The notes: generated by a model from the letters alone, not told the origin. A stretch of DNA of 64,000 nucleotides from Sedimenticola sp. (GCA_026992075.1 JALXAM010000001.1:1-64000); one strand, 5' to 3'; positions 18,646 to 27,728 are shown, counted from the first letter of the stretch. Made by a program: numbers and translations.

Positions 18646-19808
18646 GCGCAGCGCCGGGAAGCCAGGCCCACCGCGAACTGCGCCGCGACGCCTCCACCCG
18701 GGTGGCGGTGGTCGGCGCCGTGGTCAACCTGCTGCTCAGCATCGTGAAGGTGGTGGTGGGAGTGCTGGGCCATTCCCAGGCCCTGATCATGGACGGCATC
18801 CACTCCCTCTCCGACCTGCTCACCGACCTGCTGGTGGTGGTGGCCTCCCGTCACGCCGCCCATGGTCCCGACGAAGAGCACCCCTACGGCCACGGCCGCT
18901 TCGAGACCGCCGCCACCCTGGGGCTGGGAGCTTTCCTGGTGCTGGTGGCCGGCGGCATCATGTGGGACTCCATCGAACGGCTGTTGCACGCCGGCCAGGC
19001 GGTGCGCCCCGCGGTGATGGCTCTCTACGCAGCCATCGCCTCCATCCTCGCCAAGGAATGGCTCTTCTGGTACACCCGCGCCGTGGCCCGCAGGATCCGC
19101 TCCGACCTGCTCATGGCCAACGCCTGGCACCACCGTTCCGACGCCGTCTCCTCCGTGGTGGTGTTGGTGGGCGTGGGCGGCGCCCTGCTGGGCTTTCCCT
19201 GGCTGGACCTGGTGGCCGCCCTGGTGGTGGGGGCGATGGTGGCCAAGGTGGGCTGGGATCTGGCCTGGGGCGCCATGCGCGAGCTGGTGGACGAGGCGCT
19301 GGAGGAGGAGAAGGTGGCCACCATCCGCCGCGCCATCATGGACCTGCCGGGCGTCAGTTCCATTCACATGCTGCGCACCCGCCGCCAGGGCCACGAGGCG
19401 ATGGCCGACGTGCATGTCCAGGTGGCCCCCTGGATCTCCGTCTCCGAGGGCCACATGGTGGCGCTGGCGGTGGAGGAGCGAATCCGGGAAGCGGTGCCGG
19501 AGGTCACCGACATCACCGTGCACATCGACCCCGAAAACGACGAGGAACAGCCTACCTGCAAGGGGTTGCCCCTGCGCCAGGAGGTGCTGGCCGAGCTGGA
19601 GGCCGCCTGGAAACCGCTGCGCTGCCTGGGACGCCAGGAGCGGATTCTGCTCCACTACCTGGCCGGCGCCATCAGCGTGGAGGTCTTCTTCCCCATGGCC
19701 TGCTTCGAAAGCGAGGATTCGGCGCGGGAACTGCAGGCCCGCATGCAGGCGGCCCTGGAGAACCATCCCCACTACCGCGAGGTGAAGCTCTTCTTCGGCC
19801 AGCTGTGA
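18642..19808 (+). CDS. Cation diffusion facilitator transporter with extended C-terminus
   Basis: A 388-residue CDF-family exporter of divalent metal ions (Zn, Fe, Mn or Co) driven by proton exchange. It has six hydrophobic segments and two metal-site motifs, MDGIHSLSDLLTDLL in helix 2 and WHHRSDAVSS in helix 5, followed by the usual cytoplasmic ferredoxin-like domain (about 215-300). About 85 further residues (305-388) form a second small domain of similar predicted alpha/beta pattern (GAISVEVFFPM...ELQARMQAAL...VKLFFG), longer than the typical 300-residue family. It is translationally coupled to tusA. The metal is not assignable. Confidence 0.87.
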   Translation: MSAAPGSQAHRELRRDASTRVAVVGAVVNLLLSIVKVVVGVLGHSQALIMDGIHSLSDLLTDLLVVVASRHAAHGPDEEHPYGHGRFETAATLGLGAFLVLVAGGIMWDSIERLLHAGQAVRPAVMALYAAIASILAKEWLFWYTRAVARRIRSDLLMANAWHHRSDAVSSVVVLVGVGGALLGFPWLDLVAALVVGAMVAKVGWDLAWGAMRELVDEALEEEKVATIRRAIMDLPGVSSIHMLRTRRQGHEAMADVHVQVAPWISVSEGHMVALAVEERIREAVPEVTDITVHIDPENDEEQPTCKGLPLRQEVLAELEAAWKPLRCLGRQERILLHYLAGAISVEVFFPMACFESEDSARELQARMQAALENHPHYREVKLFFGQL

Positions 19809-19951
19809 AGCCGATGCACCACCTCGGCACAAGGGGAACGGGACGCCGCACCATTTTGGCCAGGAAGGAAACGCGGCTCTTCCGCGATTTTCCCAAAAAA
19901 ACCCTTGAATATACCGATCAAACCTTGCTTCTTGACCCAAAACCCCCGGGG

Positions 19952-19967
19952 TGGCATGGTTCATGCC
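19952..19967 (+). promoter_or_regulatory. Sigma-54 (-24/-12) promoter of glnA
   Basis: TGGCATGGTTCATGCC matches the sigma-54 consensus TGGCACG-N4-TTGCW with the invariant GG and GC separated by exactly 10 bp. It lies about 75 bp before the glnA ATG. A TGCACCACCTCGGCACA element near 19815-19831 partly resembles an NtrC site. NtrC-activated transcription under nitrogen limitation is the expected mode. Confidence 0.75.
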
Positions 19968-20042
19968 TTCCCATCAGGACCGATTTTCCCCGGTCGCCTT
20001 GCCGCGGCCGAAAATCTTCGATAACCGACAATGGAGGGGCAA

Positions 20043-21452
20043 ATGTCCGCTAAAGACGTCCTCAAGATGATCAAAGACAACGACGTGAAATTCGTCGACT
20101 TCCGCTTCACCGACACCCGCGGCAAGGAGCAGCACGTCTCCGTGCCGGCCGATGTCATCGACGAAGACATCTTCGAAGAAGGCAAGATGTTCGACGGCTC
20201 GTCCATCGCCGGCTGGAAAGGGATCAACGAGTCCGACATGATCCTGATGCCGGACCCCGAGACCGCGGTACTGGACCCCTTCTCCGACGAGACCATGCTC
20301 AACATCCGCTGCGACATCCTGGAGCCCTCCACCATGGAAGGCTATGAGCGGGATCCCCGCTCGGTGGCCAAGCGCGCCGAGGCCTACCTCAAATCCACCG
20401 GTATCGCCGACACCGCCTATTTCGGTCCCGAGCCCGAGTTCTTCGTGCTGGACGACGTACGCTGGGGCGCCGACATGTCCGGCGCTTTCTACAAGGTAGA
20501 CTCCGAGGAGGCCGAGTGGAACTCCGAGCGGGTCTACGAGGACGGCAACATCGGCCACCGCCCCGGCCTCAAGGGCGGCTACTTCCCCGTCCCCCCCGTT
20601 GACTCCCTGCACGATCTGCGCACCGCCATGTGCCTGGCGCTGGAGGAGATGGGCGTCAAGGTGGAGGTGCACCACCACGAGGTGGCCACCGGCGGTCAGT
20701 GCGAGATCGGTACCCAGTTCAACACTCTGGTGAAGCGCGCCGACTGGAACCAGATCCTCAAGTACGTGGTGCACAACGTGGCCCACGCCTACGGCAAGAC
20801 CGCCACCTTCATGCCCAAGCCGCTGGTGGGCGACAATGGCTCCGGCATGCACGTGCACCAGTCCCTGGCGAAGGACGGCGAGAACGTCTTCGCCGGCGAC
20901 CAGTACGGCGGCCTGTCCGAGACGGCGCTTTACTACATCGGCGGTATCATCAAGCACGCCCGCGCCCTGAACGCCTTCACCAACGCATCCACCAACAGCT
21001 ACAAGCGGCTGGTGCCCGGCTTCGAGGCGCCCGTGATGCTGGCCTACTCTGCCCGCAACCGTTCCGCCTCCATCCGCATCCCCTGGGTCTCCAGCCCCAA
21101 GGCGCGGCGCATCGAGGTGCGCTTCCCCGATCCCACGGCCAACCCCTACCTGGCCTTTTCCGCCATGCTCATGGCCGGCCTGGATGGCATCCAGAACAAG
21201 ATCCACCCGGGCGACGCCATGGACAAGGACCTCTACGACCTGCCCCCCGAGGAGGCGGCCAACATCCCCACCGTCTGCCACAGCCTGGACCAGGCGCTGG
21301 AGGAGCTGGACAAGGACCGCGACTTCCTCAAGGCCGGCGGCGTCTTCACCGACGATGTCATCGACGGCTACATCGAGCTGAAGATGGAAGAGGTCACCCG
21401 CCTGCGCATGACCACCCACCCGGTGGAGTTCGACATGTACTACAGCCTGTAA
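20043..21452 (+). CDS. glnA: glutamine synthetase, type I
   Basis: Ammonia assimilation: glutamate + NH3 + ATP to glutamine, as a dodecamer. The 469-residue protein has the GSI signatures [12 protein letters not shown] near 50-60, [12 protein letters not shown], the ATP-loop [17 protein letters not shown] and NRSASIRIP. The adenylylation tyrosine is in DLYDLPPEE (about Tyr398), so GlnE (encoded at 38173-40971) can regulate it. The start [10 protein letters not shown] follows GGAGGGG. Transcription is probably from the sigma-54 promoter and ends in a textbook terminator. Confidence 0.97.
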   Translation: MSAKDVLKMIKDNDVKFVDFRFTDTRGKEQHVSVPADVIDEDIFEEGKMFDGSSIAGWKGINESDMILMPDPETAVLDPFSDETMLNIRCDILEPSTMEGYERDPRSVAKRAEAYLKSTGIADTAYFGPEPEFFVLDDVRWGADMSGAFYKVDSEEAEWNSERVYEDGNIGHRPGLKGGYFPVPPVDSLHDLRTAMCLALEEMGVKVEVHHHEVATGGQCEIGTQFNTLVKRADWNQILKYVVHNVAHAYGKTATFMPKPLVGDNGSGMHVHQSLAKDGENVFAGDQYGGLSETALYYIGGIIKHARALNAFTNASTNSYKRLVPGFEAPVMLAYSARNRSASIRIPWVSSPKARRIEVRFPDPTANPYLAFSAMLMAGLDGIQNKIHPGDAMDKDLYDLPPEEAANIPTVCHSLDQALEELDKDRDFLKAGGVFTDDVIDGYIELKMEEVTRLRMTTHPVEFDMYYSL

Positions 21453-21473
21453 AGGCGGTTCGCTTCAGGCATG

Positions 21474-21499
21474 AAAAACGCCCCTTCGGGGGCGTTTTT
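21474..21499 (+). terminator. Rho-independent terminator of glnA
   Basis: An 11-bp stem (AAAAACGCCCC/GGGGCGTTTTT) with a TTCG tetraloop, 22 bp after the glnA stop. Confidence 0.92.
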
Positions 21500-21525
21500 C
21501 GTTGTGGCCATGGAAGCACCGGAAA

Positions 21526-21564
21526 CCCCCTCCCCTGCTTGCGGGGGAGGGCTGGGGAGGGGGT
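21526..21564. repeat. Dispersed CCCCCTCCCC-TGCTTGCGGGGGAGGG repeat, copy 1
   Basis: A GC-rich palindromic unit of 39 bp followed by GAGGGGGT. Near-identical copy at 26114-26152 and a diverged copy at 54242-54280. Non-coding, between glnA and moaE. Confidence 0.75.
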
Positions 21565-21708
21565 AACGAACCCCTTGCCCAAGGGGGCGAGGGAAACTTT
21601 ACCCGGGTTGGGACGGGCTCAGCGAGTTCGGCCGGGGGATGGGCCGCCTACGAAGCTTGATTTCGCATCACTTGCAGGAGCGCCCCCCGGCCGCGAACCA
21701 CCGGGGCG

Positions 21709-22176
21709 TCAGCGAATCCAGCGCGCCTCGGCCTCGCTGTCGGACTGGCGCGCCTCCACCCAGCGCTCGCCCTGTTCGGTGCGCTCCTTCTTCCAGAACG
21801 GGGCGCGGGTCTTCAGCCAGTCGATGATGAACTCGCAGGCGCGGAAGGCTTCGCCCCGGTGGCGGCTGGCCACGGTGACCAGCACGATGGGCTCCTCGGG
21901 CCTGAGCTCACCCACCCGGTGCACCACCCGCACCCCCTCGATCTGCCAGCGCGAGCACGCCTCGTCCACGATGGCCGAGAGGGCCTTCTCGGTCATGCCG
22001 GGATAGTGCTCCAGGGTCATGGCCTCCACGCGGTCCCCTTCGTTGAGATCACGCATCAGGCCGAGAAAGGTGACCACCGCCCCCACCTTGGGGTTGCCGG
22101 CACGCACCGCCTCCTCTTCGGCGGCGGCATCGAAAGGAGCTTCCTGTACGGAAATGTACAAGCCAAATTCATTCAT
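21709..22176 (-). CDS. moaE: molybdopterin synthase catalytic subunit
   Basis: MoaE transfers sulfur, carried by MoaD, to precursor Z to form molybdopterin. The 155-residue protein shows VGAVVTFLGLMRDLNEGD, LEHYPGMTEKAL, the RVGELRPEEPIVLVTVASRHRGEAF core and the active-site lysines in IDWLKTRAPFWKKE. No moaD or other moa genes are adjacent. Upstream, 198 bp of relatively AT-rich DNA separates it from the divergent lipoprotein gene. Confidence 0.93.
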   Translation of the reverse strand: MNEFGLYISVQEAPFDAAAEEEAVRAGNPKVGAVVTFLGLMRDLNEGDRVEAMTLEHYPGMTEKALSAIVDEACSRWQIEGVRVVHRVGELRPEEPIVLVTVASRHRGEAFRACEFIIDWLKTRAPFWKKERTEQGERWVEARQSDSEAEARWIR

Positions 22177-22374
22177 TTTGTCATTTTAGATTGGGATTCA
22201 ACCTTGCAACAAGTCTCGAAAACGGCACTCGCCTGATTTGTTTTTTCCCGATTTGACAGGAGTCAGCACAGGCCAGATATCTCATTGTTTCCTGGGGGCG
22301 ACCTTTTGATAATCCCACCTAGATCCAAGGGCAATAGGCCGCACGATATCGGACCTGGAGTTGGAGAAAAAGCC

Positions 22375-22818
22375 ATGAAGCACTTGCAGTATTGCCGTTA
22401 TGCCACCGGCGCCCTGTTACTGGGAGGGCTGCTCATGTCTTGCAGCGCCTCTGATGACCATCAAATCAACCTCGATCCCGGAGAATGGGAGGTCACTACC
22501 CGTATGGAGATGCCGGGCATGCCCACGGGCATGCCCCCCTTCACCATGCGGCAGTGCCTTGGACCGGATGATTTTCTGCCAAGCCAGGACAGCCGTCAGC
22601 AGGGGGGAGACTGCGAGATGACCACGGAAAAGATCTCCGGGGACACCGTCCACTGGAAGGTGGTGTGCAACAACCCGGAAGGAAAGGTGGTGACCCGCGG
22701 CAGCATCACCTATCACGGGGACACCTACGAAGGAGAGGCCACAGTGGAGGCACCCGGCATCCCCCCCATGAAACAGAAGATGAGCGGCAAACGCATCGGC
22801 CCCTGTCCCGACCGATGA
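22375..22818 (+). CDS. DUF3617-family lipoprotein
   Basis: A 147-residue predicted lipoprotein: signal peptide with lipobox LLMSC (Cys22 modified by Lgt/LspA). The body matches DUF3617 (INLDPGEWEVTTRMEMPGMP at the start, four paired cysteines, a C-terminal KMSGKRIGPCPDR). The function of DUF3617 is unknown; members are periplasmic. The start is the ATG after GGAG at 22362; a longer ORF upstream lacks family similarity. It stands 106 bp before the large secreted protein on the same strand, so co-expression is possible. Confidence 0.75.
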   Translation: MKHLQYCRYATGALLLGGLLMSCSASDDHQINLDPGEWEVTTRMEMPGMPTGMPPFTMRQCLGPDDFLPSQDSRQQGGDCEMTTEKISGDTVHWKVVCNNPEGKVVTRGSITYHGDTYEGEATVEAPGIPPMKQKMSGKRIGPCPDR

Positions 22819-22924
22819 ACCAACATCGAGATCACCTGGTTTGCTCGAAGCAGCCGTATCACCCCATATCGTGGAAACCCAGCGTAGCAAACGCATTTCC
22901 ACGCCAGCAGTAGAGGTAATGATG

Positions 22925-25072
22925 ATGAAGCCCATTCCAAAGCTGACCGCCCTGGCAGCAGCCATCACCAGCAGCCTGGCCCAGGCCGATATGCCCGTAA
23001 CCACGCTCGCGGTGGACCCCATGCCGGGGGTGTACTACGGCTGGGGATACAACCTCCAGACGCAACAATTCTCCGCACCCTGCGTGCAGTATGACGCCAA
23101 CAACACCATCGCCACCGCAACCGATACCCCTCCCCAGGGTGAAACCTACCGGTTGGTGGAAAACACCTCCGAAGTGGCGGCCGAGTCCAATCTGTCGATC
23201 AAGGCCTCCCTAAAAATCCTGGCCGGAGGCGGCACCTATTCGGCCAACAACAAGACCAGCGTGGTGGGCAAGACCAAGAGCAGCACCTACAGCCTGGCCT
23301 TGCTGGCCTCTTCCTATTATTACCAGCCGCCCCGTTTTCTGGACGTAAACAGCATTCACTTCAAGCCCGGCATCGCGAACCTCCTGACCAATCCGGCAGG
23401 AAAAGCCGAATTCAAACAGCGTTGCGGCGACGCCCTGGTCGTGGGCATCCAGAAGGGGCGTGAGTTCATCGGTACCGCCACCATCACCCGGCAGGATCTG
23501 GAAAGCACTTCGAAATTCCTCAACGAGACCGGGATCGGGGCCAAGGGAGTGGGTTACGAAGCCAACGCCAACGTCGACTATGGGGAAAAGATGGAACAGT
23601 CCTTTGGCAGCAACAACGTGGAGCTGCACGTTTACAGCACCGGTTCCTCGCTGGCGCCGCCGACCAAGGCATCGGAGTTGAACGACTATTACAAGAAGTT
23701 CCTCAACACCAGCGGTGAACCAGTGATCACCAAGCTCTATGTACAGCCTTACAAGGTGGTGGCGGATTACCCCTGGGAAAACCCCCTACATGAGCCAACC
23801 AAGGATGACTACATCGGCATGATGGTTGCCGGACTGTGGGAACTTCGTGCCGTCATCGACGACGCGAACATGATTCTCGATCCGAGTACCCGAAAAATGT
23901 TCGCCATGGGGACCACGAAACAGAAGAGAAACCAGCGGGTTTCCTACATCCGGCGCCAGCGTGACGCCTGGCGCCAGGAATACAACCTGTTGCTCAAGGC
24001 CGCCCTCGGCTGCGACAAGGATTTCAAGGACAGCTGCAAAGGCCTGGGTGATTTCTATGCCAACAATCGTTTTTTGGCGGAGCAGCGCGCTGCCATCATG
24101 CCGGACATCTATCTCAGCGACTGCTACAAGACCCGTTTCGTGAACCCTACCAAGGCATTGAATGAAGAGCTCTTGGAAGCCAATTTCGGCTCGCCGGTGC
24201 GAGGGGACTCCGAGGAGGGGGGAAGCCCGGGCAGGGTGGTGGCCAAGTTGCATATCGCCCCCGACCAACGACAGCTCAAGGCCTATCTGAGTATCGCCAA
24301 GCTGGAATGGAAGCGTCGTCAGTGGCGCAACATGCCGATCGAGGTGCGCACCAACAAAGGTGAGTCCGGCTGGGCGATGGCGGTGTCCGCACCGATATTC
24401 GACCTGGATGGCGATGACATGCTGGGCGAAAAGCTGACTTACTGCACTTGGCAGGGTCCCGGTTTCGTGACCAAGAACATCCAGTCACCGCCTTCTTCCA
24501 GCCATTTCGTTCAGTTCGGCCTCAACCGGCGGGTCGTCCAGGGCTATATCGATGGCATCACCGGCAGGCACCCGCGTGGCTTCCAGTTCTTCGGCAATGG
24601 CCAGGGCTACCTCGAGAGCATCCAGTGCGAGGTGGACCGGGGCGGCAAGGACGACAACATGAAATGCCAGAAGCTGAAAGCGCGCAACATCCCGCTGCGC
24701 CTGGTCAGCACTCAGGACCGGGAGGCGGACCGTTGGCGGATGCCGCCCAACCCGGAAGTACCCAAGGTCTTGCTCAACTTCTCGGGCAACCGCCCGCTGA
24801 ACCTGGCACGCTTCAAAGGCCAGTACCGGACATTCAAGTCCTTGGTGCCGACCTCCAAGCGTTCCGCCGTGGCCAATTCCAACAGGCGCCACAAGCATGT
24901 GGTGCGTCTCCTCGGTGCACCGCGCATCAAGCTGCCCGCCTCCCAGCTCAGGGTCATCCAGCAGCGCCTCAACCTGAAAGGCAACATCCAGCCCGGAAGC
25001 GGGAAGAAGGAGCAGAAGCCGCAGTCGCAGCACAAGACGATCCAGCTACGACCCATGATTCGCCTGCAGTAA
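22925..25072 (+). CDS. Large secreted protein with a possible MACPF-like core
   Basis: A 715-residue exported protein. Three ATGs run in tandem at 22919, 22922 and 22925; the third has the best spacing from AGAGG. Signal peptide 1-21 (ending SLAQA). Residues 37-240 read like a membrane-attack-complex/perforin-type domain: YYGWGYNLQTQQF, serine/threonine-rich amphipathic stretches at 83-130, a helix-like FLDVNSIHFKPGI and the FKQRCGDALVVGIQKGREF segment at 163-181, placed like the FxxxYGTHYVxxxxxGG core motif. Residues 320-420 are helical and charged, with Cys363/Cys371; the C-terminal part looks beta-rich and basic. The domain call is by eye only; no function is established. Confidence 0.5.
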   Translation: MKPIPKLTALAAAITSSLAQADMPVTTLAVDPMPGVYYGWGYNLQTQQFSAPCVQYDANNTIATATDTPPQGETYRLVENTSEVAAESNLSIKASLKILAGGGTYSANNKTSVVGKTKSSTYSLALLASSYYYQPPRFLDVNSIHFKPGIANLLTNPAGKAEFKQRCGDALVVGIQKGREFIGTATITRQDLESTSKFLNETGIGAKGVGYEANANVDYGEKMEQSFGSNNVELHVYSTGSSLAPPTKASELNDYYKKFLNTSGEPVITKLYVQPYKVVADYPWENPLHEPTKDDYIGMMVAGLWELRAVIDDANMILDPSTRKMFAMGTTKQKRNQRVSYIRRQRDAWRQEYNLLLKAALGCDKDFKDSCKGLGDFYANNRFLAEQRAAIMPDIYLSDCYKTRFVNPTKALNEELLEANFGSPVRGDSEEGGSPGRVVAKLHIAPDQRQLKAYLSIAKLEWKRRQWRNMPIEVRTNKGESGWAMAVSAPIFDLDGDDMLGEKLTYCTWQGPGFVTKNIQSPPSSSHFVQFGLNRRVVQGYIDGITGRHPRGFQFFGNGQGYLESIQCEVDRGGKDDNMKCQKLKARNIPLRLVSTQDREADRWRMPPNPEVPKVLLNFSGNRPLNLARFKGQYRTFKSLVPTSKRSAVANSNRRHKHVVRLLGAPRIKLPASQLRVIQQRLNLKGNIQPGSGKKEQKPQSQHKTIQLRPMIRLQ

Positions 25073-25077
25073 GGGGC

Positions 25078-25105
25078 CGGGGCCGCTTCGCGCGGCCCCG
25101 TTTTT
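25078..25105 (+). terminator. Rho-independent terminator after the MACPF-like gene
   Basis: A 9-bp stem CGGGGCCGC/GCGGCCCCG with TTCGC loop and a T5 tract, a few bases after the stop codon. Confidence 0.92.
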
Positions 25106-25262
25106 CCACTGATCATCGACGAACAAGGTTGGCGGAAAATACGCTCGATAATTTTGCGCTTGCGGCGGGGGATCAGAGGGCGAGTTGAGCGGTTTATGCC
25201 CTCTCCCCCGGCCCCTTTGTCGACTGGGAGCAGCAGAAGCCCGAGAGCCCCAGATTTGGGAG

Positions 25263-26081
25263 TCAGAACAAAGAAGCGCTGAGCTCGTTCACCGCCGCCA
25301 GCATGTCCGGGTCGTCGGTGAGTGCCTGGGCCGCGGCGCTGGTGCAGGCGGTGACCGGGGGGATCCCCTCGGCCATGAGGCGCGCGGCGTGCACCAGCAG
25401 CCGGGTGGAGGCCCCCTCGTCCAGCCCCTGTCCCTTGAGATTGCGGGTCATCTGGGCGAACTTCACCAGCTGGCGGGCGGTGGCCGCATCCACACCGCTC
25501 TCCTTCTCGATGATCTTCTGCTCCAGGGCAGCGTCGGGGTAGTCGAACTCCAGCGCCACGAAGCGCTGGCGGGTGGACTGCTTGAGATCCTTGAGCACCG
25601 ACTGGTAGCCAGGATTGTAGGACATGGCCAGGCAGAACTGGGGCGGCGCCTGGAGCAGCTCGCCGATCTTCTCCATGGGCAGCACGCGGCGGTCGTCGGC
25701 CAGGGGGTGGATCACCACCGTGGTGTCCTTGCGCGCCTCCACCACTTCGTCCAGATAGCAGATGGCGCCATTGCGCACCGCCCGCGCCAGGGGGCCGTCC
25801 ACCCATACCGTCTCGCCCCCCTTCACCAGGAAACGTCCCACCAGGTCCGAGGCGGTGAGATCGTCGTGGCAGGATACGGTGATCAGCGGCCGCTTGAGCC
25901 GCCAGGCCATGTGCTCCATGAAGCGGGTCTTGCCGCAACCGGTGGGCCCCTTCAGCAGCACTGGCAGGCCATTGCGGTAGGCCGCCTCGAACACCGCGAT
26001 CTCCTCCCCCACCGGCTCGTAATAGGGCTCCTTTTCGAAGATGTACTCTTCCGGGGTGAGCACCCGGGCGTGCTGGTTCAC
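25263..26081 (-). CDS. cbbQ: CbbQ/NirQ/NorQ-family AAA+ ATPase
   Basis: A 272-residue MoxR-class AAA+ ATPase. Walker A is GPTGCGKT (45-52), Walker [11 protein letters not shown] near residue 115, with the sensor-type stretch [26 protein letters not shown]. The N-terminus ([23 protein letters not shown]) is typical of CbbQ, which with CbbO reactivates inhibited RuBisCO; NirQ/NorQ and GvpN are close relatives. No cbbO, cbbLS, nor or gvp gene is in this window, so the partner is undetermined. Divergent from qmoA across a 356-bp gap. Confidence 0.82.
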   Translation of the reverse strand: MNQHARVLTPEEYIFEKEPYYEPVGEEIAVFEAAYRNGLPVLLKGPTGCGKTRFMEHMAWRLKRPLITVSCHDDLTASDLVGRFLVKGGETVWVDGPLARAVRNGAICYLDEVVEARKDTTVVIHPLADDRRVLPMEKIGELLQAPPQFCLAMSYNPGYQSVLKDLKQSTRQRFVALEFDYPDAALEQKIIEKESGVDAATARQLVKFAQMTRNLKGQGLDEGASTRLLVHAARLMAEGIPPVTACTSAAAQALTDDPDMLAAVNELSASLF

Positions 26082-26437
26082 TTTGCGTTCCTGTCAGTTA
26101 GTGGGTTCGTTAGCCCCCTCCCCCGCTTGCGGGGGAGGGTTGGGGAGGGGGTGGCAGGGCTCCCACGACCCTGAACAACCCGACTTTTTCCGCATGTTAA
26201 CCCCATTGCCTGCGGCGTATAACTGCTGCTCCCTAGGGAAATGTCTCCGTCACATACGGGCCATCTATTAGCATATTGGAAAATTCGATTGTTCAGGCAT
26301 GGCATGGAAAACCGATCCGGAGTATCGTAACGCGCTTGAATCCGGGCTTGCGCCCGTAACGGAATGCCGGCCCTCCGACGCCTGCCGCCGGGGTGCCAAC
26401 CACCCTAGAAATCGCAATCCGCAACGGAGGTAATTCC
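26082..26437. other. 356-bp divergent intergenic region between cbbQ and qmoA
   Basis: No gene is supported. It contains the GC-rich dispersed repeat at 26114-26152 next to cbbQ and a more AT-rich stretch around 26200-26290 that probably holds the qmoA promoter, though no confident -35/-10 pair is visible. CGGAGGT at 26425-26431 is the qmoA ribosome binding site. Confidence 0.6.
26114..26152. repeat. Dispersed CCCCCTCCCCC-GCTTGCGGGGGAGGG repeat, copy 2
   Basis: Differs from the copy at 21526-21564 at only two positions over 39 bp. Confidence 0.75.
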
Positions 26438-27724
26438 ATGACGGAGGTAGTAGCCACAAACCAGACCATCCTGGTGGTCGGTGGCGGCATCAGCGGCATG
26501 ACCGCCGCGCTCGAGGCCGCTGAAGCCGGGGCACAGGTCGTACTGGTCGAAAAACGCCCCTACCTGGGAGGCCGCACCAGCCAGCTCTACAAGTATTTCC
26601 CCAAGCTGTGCCACCCCACCTGCGGTCTGGAGATCAACCAGCGCCGGGCCAAGATGAACCCCAACCTCACCATCCTCACCAGCGCCGAGGTCACCGGCCT
26701 GGAGGGCGAGCCCGGCAACTACACCGCCACGGTAAAGATCACGCCCACCTACGTGAACGACAACTGCACCGCCTGCGGCGAGTGCGCCAAGGCGGTGGAG
26801 GCCGAGTTCGACGATGAGTACAACTACGGCCTGAGCAAGCGCAAGGGCGCCTACCTGCCCCACGTCATGGCACACCCCATGAAGTACGTGCTGGATCCCC
26901 GCATTATCGGCACCGATGACGCCCAGAAGGCGAAAGATGCCTGCAAGTACGACGCCGTCGACCTCGACATGCAGGAGCAGGAGATCAACTTCCCCGTGGG
27001 CGCGGTGGTCTGGGCCACCGGCTGGCAGCCCTACGACGCGGCGAAGATCCAGCCCTACGGCTACGACCGCTTCGCGAACGTCATCACCAGCGTGGAATTC
27101 GAGCGCATGGCCGACCCCAAGGGTCCCACCGGCGGCAAGATCGTGCGTCCCTCCGACGGCAAGGAGGCGAAGAACGTCGCCTTCATCCAGTGCGCCGGCT
27201 CCCGCGACCGCAACCACCTGTGGCACTGCTCGCGCATCTGCTGCATGGCCTCGCTCAAGCAGACCCACTACGTGGTGGACGCCTACGGCGACGACGCACA
27301 GGTGAGCATCTACTACATCGACATCCGCGCCATCGACCGCTTCGAGGACTTCTACGCCAACGTCAAGGCGATGGACAACGTCAAGTTCATCAAGTCCAAG
27401 GTGGCCTCCATCACCCTCAACAAGGAGAACGGCAACCCGGTGCTCAACGGCGTGGACACCGAGGGCTACCACCGCTATGCCAACGAGCACGACCTGGTGG
27501 TGCTGGCCATCGGCATGCAGCCCTCCGTGGGGCTGGACGAGTTCCCCGTGGAGGTGGAGCTCAACCGCGAGGGCTTCATCGAGCCTTCCGAGAAGAACGG
27601 CGGTGTCTTCCCCGCCGGTTGCGCCACCGACGCCCTGGACGTGAACCGGGCGGTGCAGAGCGCCACCGGCGCCGCGCTCAAGGCCATTCAGGTAATCAAT
27701 CGCGTAGCAGGAGCGGAGGGCTGA
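26438..27724 (+). CDS. qmoA: QmoA, HdrA-like flavoprotein of the quinone-interacting oxidoreductase complex
   Basis: FAD/iron-sulfur subunit that in sulfate reducers and sulfur oxidisers links APS reductase to the quinone pool. The 428-residue protein starts at MTEVVATNQTILVVGGGISGM (dinucleotide-binding loop at 13-20) after CGGAGGT. It has the HdrA-type cysteines: CHPTCGLEINQ, NCTACGECAKAVE and FIQCAGSRD...WHCSRICCMASLKQ. It is shorter than methanogen HdrA, as expected for QmoA. It is the first gene of qmoA-qmoB-hdrC-hdrB with gaps of 4-16 bp. In a sulfur oxidiser the complex is thought to pass electrons from APS formation to quinone. Confidence 0.9.
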   Translation: MTEVVATNQTILVVGGGISGMTAALEAAEAGAQVVLVEKRPYLGGRTSQLYKYFPKLCHPTCGLEINQRRAKMNPNLTILTSAEVTGLEGEPGNYTATVKITPTYVNDNCTACGECAKAVEAEFDDEYNYGLSKRKGAYLPHVMAHPMKYVLDPRIIGTDDAQKAKDACKYDAVDLDMQEQEINFPVGAVVWATGWQPYDAAKIQPYGYDRFANVITSVEFERMADPKGPTGGKIVRPSDGKEAKNVAFIQCAGSRDRNHLWHCSRICCMASLKQTHYVVDAYGDDAQVSIYYIDIRAIDRFEDFYANVKAMDNVKFIKSKVASITLNKENGNPVLNGVDTEGYHRYANEHDLVVLAIGMQPSVGLDEFPVEVELNREGFIEPSEKNGGVFPAGCATDALDVNRAVQSATGAALKAIQVINRVAGAEG

Positions 27725-27728
27725 GCAG

